Shown piece after piece: positions 23,578 to 26,280 of a stretch of DNA of 26,280 bases; within the stretch, counting starts at the first letter, position 1, and every line of letters begins with the position of its first letter. The position numbers and the translations under genes are program-made. A model generated the notes under the pieces. The model saw only the letters and a program-made list of their open reading frames with translations. It was not told the DNA's origin and ran no database searches. This DNA is from CAZECE01 sp964510525 (GTDB lineage Bacteria > Pseudomonadota > Gammaproteobacteria > Pseudomonadales > JANQJO01): positions 1-26,280 of the forward strand of contig CAZECE010000063.1 of assembly GCA_964510525.1 (NCBI GenBank), written 5' to 3'.

Positions 23578-24603
23578 ATGAACAACGCGAACTCTATCCA
23601 GTTTCCTTCAATTCCAGCCATAACAGCCAGCTTTAATAATCAACTATTAATTAAGTCTGCTGCCTGGAACGTCACATTGGCCAATCAGGATTACCAGATA
23701 AAAATGCTCAAAAAAGAAATGGCCCAAGAAGGTGATTCGTTAACACAAGCAACACCCGCAATGGCCATTAAAATAGAACTGACTTGGCAATCTCACCCTT
23801 GCAGCCTTCACCTAAGTCCGGCTTTTATTTATTACCTATTAGGCTGGGAAGATACTGATATTGATCTATCACAACTACCCCCTGCTCAACAGTTGAAAAC
23901 TTTTTCTGTCATAGTAGCGCTATTCAGAGAAGCGGCAAAGCAGAACGCTTACCCACTCACTTTCCAAGACATTAGCCTAGTCAACCTGCTTAACGACAAT
24001 GGACCTGACGATAATGGACCTGACGACACTGGGCATTACGACACTGGCAGCCCCTTAAGTTTCAAATACAGTGTATCAAACCAGGCGCATTCATCCGAAG
24101 CACATCTAACTATGCAAGAAGACCTGTTAGCGGAACTGTATGAGTGGCTAACAAAGCAAGCATCTGAACAACAGACGCCAAGGTTAGTGTTACCACTGAG
24201 TTTTTCGTTATTTAAATCCGGCTGTAAAGTTGATAGCGAGTTGCTCGAAAGCCTCAAAATTGGAGATGTCTTGTTAATGGATGGCGATCAAACCAGAGAC
24301 TGGGGCATTCGTTTAAACGAAGAAGAAACCATTCTATTAAGCCAAAGCGGCGTACAAGCTTATGCTAAGGATCACAATTCATATGATGCCGGCTCGCTTC
24401 ATAAAGTCGACGTGTTTAGTGATAGCTTTTTAACCACTCATAACGAGGCTAACTCACTGCTTCATTACTTTACACAGCTACTTCATGCGCAAACACGCAA
24501 CCGTACATTAACTGTTAACAACGTGCCATTTGCCTCAGGTAAAGAAGTCCGCATCGGTAATCGCTGGGGTGTTTGTATTGAGTCCTTTATCAACCACGGC
24601 TAA
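23578..24603 (+). CDS. sctQ: SctQ, sorting-platform (C-ring) protein
   Basis: A 341-residue cytosolic protein of the YscQ/FliMN family, which forms pods that link the secretion rings to the ATPase. SpoA1 is clear near residues 205-245 (LPLSFSLFKSGCKVDSELLE, then LKIGDVLLMDGD). SpoA2 at the C-terminus (about 275-341) ends TVNNVPFASGKEVRIGNRWG, matching the NGR.LG.G.LV.I..RLGVRI pattern, but lacks the usual PGD turn earlier in the domain. A 15-bp tandem repeat encodes an Asp/Gly/Pro-rich linker at about 139-158. Unlike Yersinia, no sctR follows; instead a convergent gene overlaps the stop by 4 nt. Confidence 0.85.
   Translation: MNNANSIQFPSIPAITASFNNQLLIKSAAWNVTLANQDYQIKMLKKEMAQEGDSLTQATPAMAIKIELTWQSHPCSLHLSPAFIYYLLGWEDTDIDLSQLPPAQQLKTFSVIVALFREAAKQNAYPLTFQDISLVNLLNDNGPDDNGPDDTGHYDTGSPLSFKYSVSNQAHSSEAHLTMQEDLLAELYEWLTKQASEQQTPRLVLPLSFSLFKSGCKVDSELLESLKIGDVLLMDGDQTRDWGIRLNEEETILLSQSGVQAYAKDHNSYDAGSLHKVDVFSDSFLTTHNEANSLLHYFTQLLHAQTRNRTLTVNNVPFASGKEVRIGNRWGVCIESFINHG
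23992..24051. repeat. Four 15-bp degenerate tandem repeats in sctQ
   Basis: Four in-frame units encode NDNGP, DDNGP, DDTGH and YDTGS. The first two are nearly identical and the third and fourth diverge. They form a flexible acidic linker before SpoA1. Confidence 0.85.
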
Positions 24604-25055
24604 CGCTCAGTCGTACCTTCCTCATGTTCTGGCTCTCTGTGTTCCTGCTGATCAGCCGAAGAAGACTTAGCTTTTTTATTTATCGATTTATAAAGCATTT
24701 GCATTAACACCTTAATTGTCAACTCAAATCGCGCTAACAAGGCTAGCTTTTCAACTGGCGCCGGCCAGAACCCCAACCTAACCTCTTCCATAAATTCTTT
24801 AATATTGGCTAGCAGTTCTTGCAGCGTATTATCCAAAGTGGCATGCGTCCCCCAAAGAGGGCCTGAAACTGACGTCAAAAACGTCGAATGATTGGCTGTC
24901 GCCCGCATGGAAGCAGCTAATGAAGGCAGGCGGCTGCGGCCTGTCGAAAGCCCTTCTACCGAACTCAACAAAGAGGATCGATCAAGCCCTTGTGCTGCCG
25001 TAGGTCGCCCAGCACTAACATGATTTCCGACTTGAGGTGATTGAGTTGCCGTCAT
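24600..25055 (-). CDS. Unknown protein convergent with sctQ, possibly T3SS-associated
   Basis: A 151-residue protein, not recognised. The N-terminal 65 residues are low-complexity (Ser/Thr/Ala/Leu-rich), as in many T3SS-exported proteins. A helical part follows (LQELLANIKEFMEEV) and then an amphipathic helix, LARFELTIKVLMQMLYKSIN, that loosely resembles the C-terminal helix of T3SS inner-rod (SctI) proteins. However, a polar acidic tail (QQEHREPEHEEGTTER) follows it, which rod proteins lack. Its stop overlaps the sctQ stop by 4 nt tail to tail. It diverges from the gene at 25285 across a region with TGTAAC motifs. Candidate roles are effector, rod-like subunit or chaperone. Confidence 0.5.
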   Translation of the reverse strand: MTATQSPQVGNHVSAGRPTAAQGLDRSSLLSSVEGLSTGRSRLPSLAASMRATANHSTFLTSVSGPLWGTHATLDNTLQELLANIKEFMEEVRLGFWPAPVEKLALLARFELTIKVLMQMLYKSINKKAKSSSADQQEHREPEHEEGTTER

Positions 25056-25284
25056 GCCCCCATCATACCTAAATTTGACTTAAATTTCGGCAAACGATTG
25101 CATCCAAATATTTACAATTCAATTAAATTAACACATCCTTCGTTACACAAGACTCACAATCTGTTGACAGAATGATCACATCCTGTAACAATCTTTACTT
25201 AATGTTACAAACCCATTTCATTACTAAGAAAAATAAAAAAACTAAGGCCTGGAAGCTTAAATAACGCTCTCAAGGAAGCAAATT
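25056..25284. promoter_or_regulatory. Divergent promoter region with TGTAAC/GTTACA motifs
   Basis: This 229-bp AT-rich gap lies between two divergent unknown genes. It holds GTTACA at 25142-25147, TGTAAC at 25184-25189 and GTTACA at 25204-25209, the same hexamer (either strand) found in the sctW divergent region. A sigma-70-like promoter overlaps the middle copy. Confidence 0.55.
25164..25192 (+). promoter_or_regulatory. Candidate sigma-70 promoter for the gene at 25285
   Basis: A consensus -35 TTGACA (25164-25169) is followed after 17 bp by AACAAT (25187-25192, four of six matches to TATAAT), preceded by an extended -10 TGT. A TGTAAC motif overlaps the -10, so a factor binding there could block or replace RNA polymerase contacts. 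The 5' leader would be about 85 nt. Confidence 0.45.
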
Positions 25285-25683
25285 ATGACTGTTTGGATCA
25301 ATACCACGGCTCTATCGCCGAGCAATGTAGATAATCATTTACATTTTGATGGCTTGTCCGTGGAATATGCTGACCACAGTCCTATCAATTTATATCAAAC
25401 GACACACCACAAAGCCCAACAGCAAGCCCCAGTCGACCGAAGAGACATGGAGCTCGCAGCCCATCACGCTGGCGCCACCGATCGTGGCCCTGCAATGACA
25501 CCCAATCGCGGCAGCCACCCCATTTTCAATGCTGCTGATGACGAAGCATTTCGTCGACTGCGTAAAAATGCCGACAGTCCCGTTACGAAGATTGAAAATT
25601 CACATGCCGGCCAAGGTTTTCACCACTCTGAAAACGGTCAAGGTAAATACATCCCTGTTCCTACTCGATACTGGGTCGTTTAA
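25285..25683 (+). CDS. Unknown His-rich protein, candidate T3SS-coregulated effector
   Basis: A 132-residue hydrophilic protein that I do not recognise. It has many His residues (NHLHFDG, THHKAQQQAPV, AAHHAGATDR, GQGFHHSENGQGK) and no signal peptide or membrane helix. The N-terminus is Ser/Thr/Asn-rich, which fits but does not prove T3SS export. The start is well supported by AAGGA 8 nt before the ATG. Its promoter region shares TGTAAC motifs with the T3SS divergent promoter, and it lies at the right end of the T3SS block. The His clusters could bind metal. No catalytic motif is evident. Confidence 0.5.
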   Translation: MTVWINTTALSPSNVDNHLHFDGLSVEYADHSPINLYQTTHHKAQQQAPVDRRDMELAAHHAGATDRGPAMTPNRGSHPIFNAADDEAFRRLRKNADSPVTKIENSHAGQGFHHSENGQGKYIPVPTRYWVV

Positions 25684-25734
25684 TCAGTTTCTGATATCAT
25701 CTGATCCCTTTACTTTTTTCTCGTTAGGTCAGAC

Positions 25735-26280
25735 ATGGAAACCGCTGAATTAAACTCTCCCACTTTTCTAACTGAATCCCCAAATCTAACTGAAACCTTA
25801 AAAAAACAGCTGCACGACACTATTTTGTTCATCGATGGCGCCATGGGCACCATGATCCAAAAAGCAGGTCTAGAAGAAAAAGATTACCAAGGTGATGCCT
25901 TTAAAGAGCATTCTTTCCCTCTCAAGGGCAACAACGACCTACTCAGCATCACCAAACCCGATTTAATCAGAGACATTCACCTGGCCTACTTGAGAGCAGG
26001 TGCGAATGTCATCGAAACCAATACCTTCAATGCCACCCAAGTCGCCCAGGCAGATTACGGCCTGGAATCCGAAGTCGTTAACCTGAATAAAGCCGGTGCC
26101 CAACGCGCCCGAGAGGCTATTGAACTCTTTAGATCCGAAAATCCCGACCAGCCCGCTTATGTTGCCGGGGTGTTAGGACCGACCAACCGAACGGCCTCTA
26201 TCTCACCTGACGTTAACGACCCCAGTGCTAGAAACATTACCTTCGATACGCTTGTCGATCAATACTACGAATCCGCTGCC
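25735..26280 (+). CDS. metH: Cobalamin-dependent methionine synthase MetH, N-terminal part
   Basis: The first 182 codons of methionine synthase, which methylates homocysteine using methyl-tetrahydrofolate and vitamin B12. The homocysteine-binding domain is clear: LFIDGAMGTMIQKAGL at 31-46, the NNDLLSITKPDLIRDIHLAY stretch, GANVIETNTFNATQVAQADY and VAGVLGPTNRTASISPDVND. The N-terminus has a polar extension of about 25 residues before the conserved region. It starts 51 bp after the His-rich gene on the same strand and runs off the right edge. It marks the return to core chromosome after the T3SS block. Confidence 0.97.
   Translation, partial: METAELNSPTFLTESPNLTETLKKQLHDTILFIDGAMGTMIQKAGLEEKDYQGDAFKEHSFPLKGNNDLLSITKPDLIRDIHLAYLRAGANVIETNTFNATQVAQADYGLESEVVNLNKAGAQRAREAIELFRSENPDQPAYVAGVLGPTNRTASISPDVNDPSARNITFDTLVDQYYESAA

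Overview
The window looks like a gammaproteobacterial chromosome. The minus-strand run miaA-hfq-hflX-hflK-hflC-hisZ-purA (about 2.0-9.5 kb) is the order familiar from Pseudomonadales/Oceanospirillales-type genomes, and the right edge enters metH. I cannot name the genus. The composition is moderately AT-rich, and more so in the 11.5-14.7 kb block.

Layout. (1) 1-1.5 kb: a mobilisation module on the minus strand (a small unknown gene, a MobC-like relaxosome protein, and a relaxase cut off by the left edge), which suggests an integrated mobilisable plasmid or element. (2) 1.5-2.0 kb: two small unknown ORFs on opposite strands. (3) 2.0-9.5 kb: the housekeeping run. (4) 9.6-14.7 kb: a minus-strand operon of eight genes of type III secretion (T3SS) character. 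Four are small and unrecognised, the fifth is an LcrH/SycD-like TPR chaperone, and the last three are helical proteins sitting where translocon and tip/filament proteins are expected. (5) 14.7-14.9 kb: a divergent promoter region with a perfect 15-bp palindrome and TGTAAC motifs. (6) 14.9-24.6 kb: a plus-strand operon, unknown - sctW (YopN-TyeA fusion) - SycN-like chaperone - sctX - sctY - sctV - sctN - sctO - sctP - sctQ. (7) 24.6-25.7 kb: two unknown genes diverging from a second region with TGTAAC motifs. (8) 25.7 kb to the end: the 5' part of metH.

How it works together. The plus-strand genes have the order of the Yersinia Ysc virulence-plasmid genes (yopN-tyeA-sycN-yscX-yscY-yscV and yscN-O-P-Q). 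They encode the gatekeeper, export-gate ring, ATPase, stalk, needle-length ruler and sorting platform. The minus-strand operon should supply what is exported to the needle tip and host membrane. The ring, needle, rod and gate genes (sctC, D, J, F, I, K, L, R, S, T, U) are not recognisable here, so they must lie elsewhere if the machine works.

The most novel part is the translocon side. Its proteins do not read as YopB/YopD/LcrV. One of them (9566-10744) has EspA-like terminal helices around a large, very acidic, apparently beta-rich insert. The shared motif in the two intergenic regions suggests one regulon that also includes an unknown His-rich protein at 25.3 kb.
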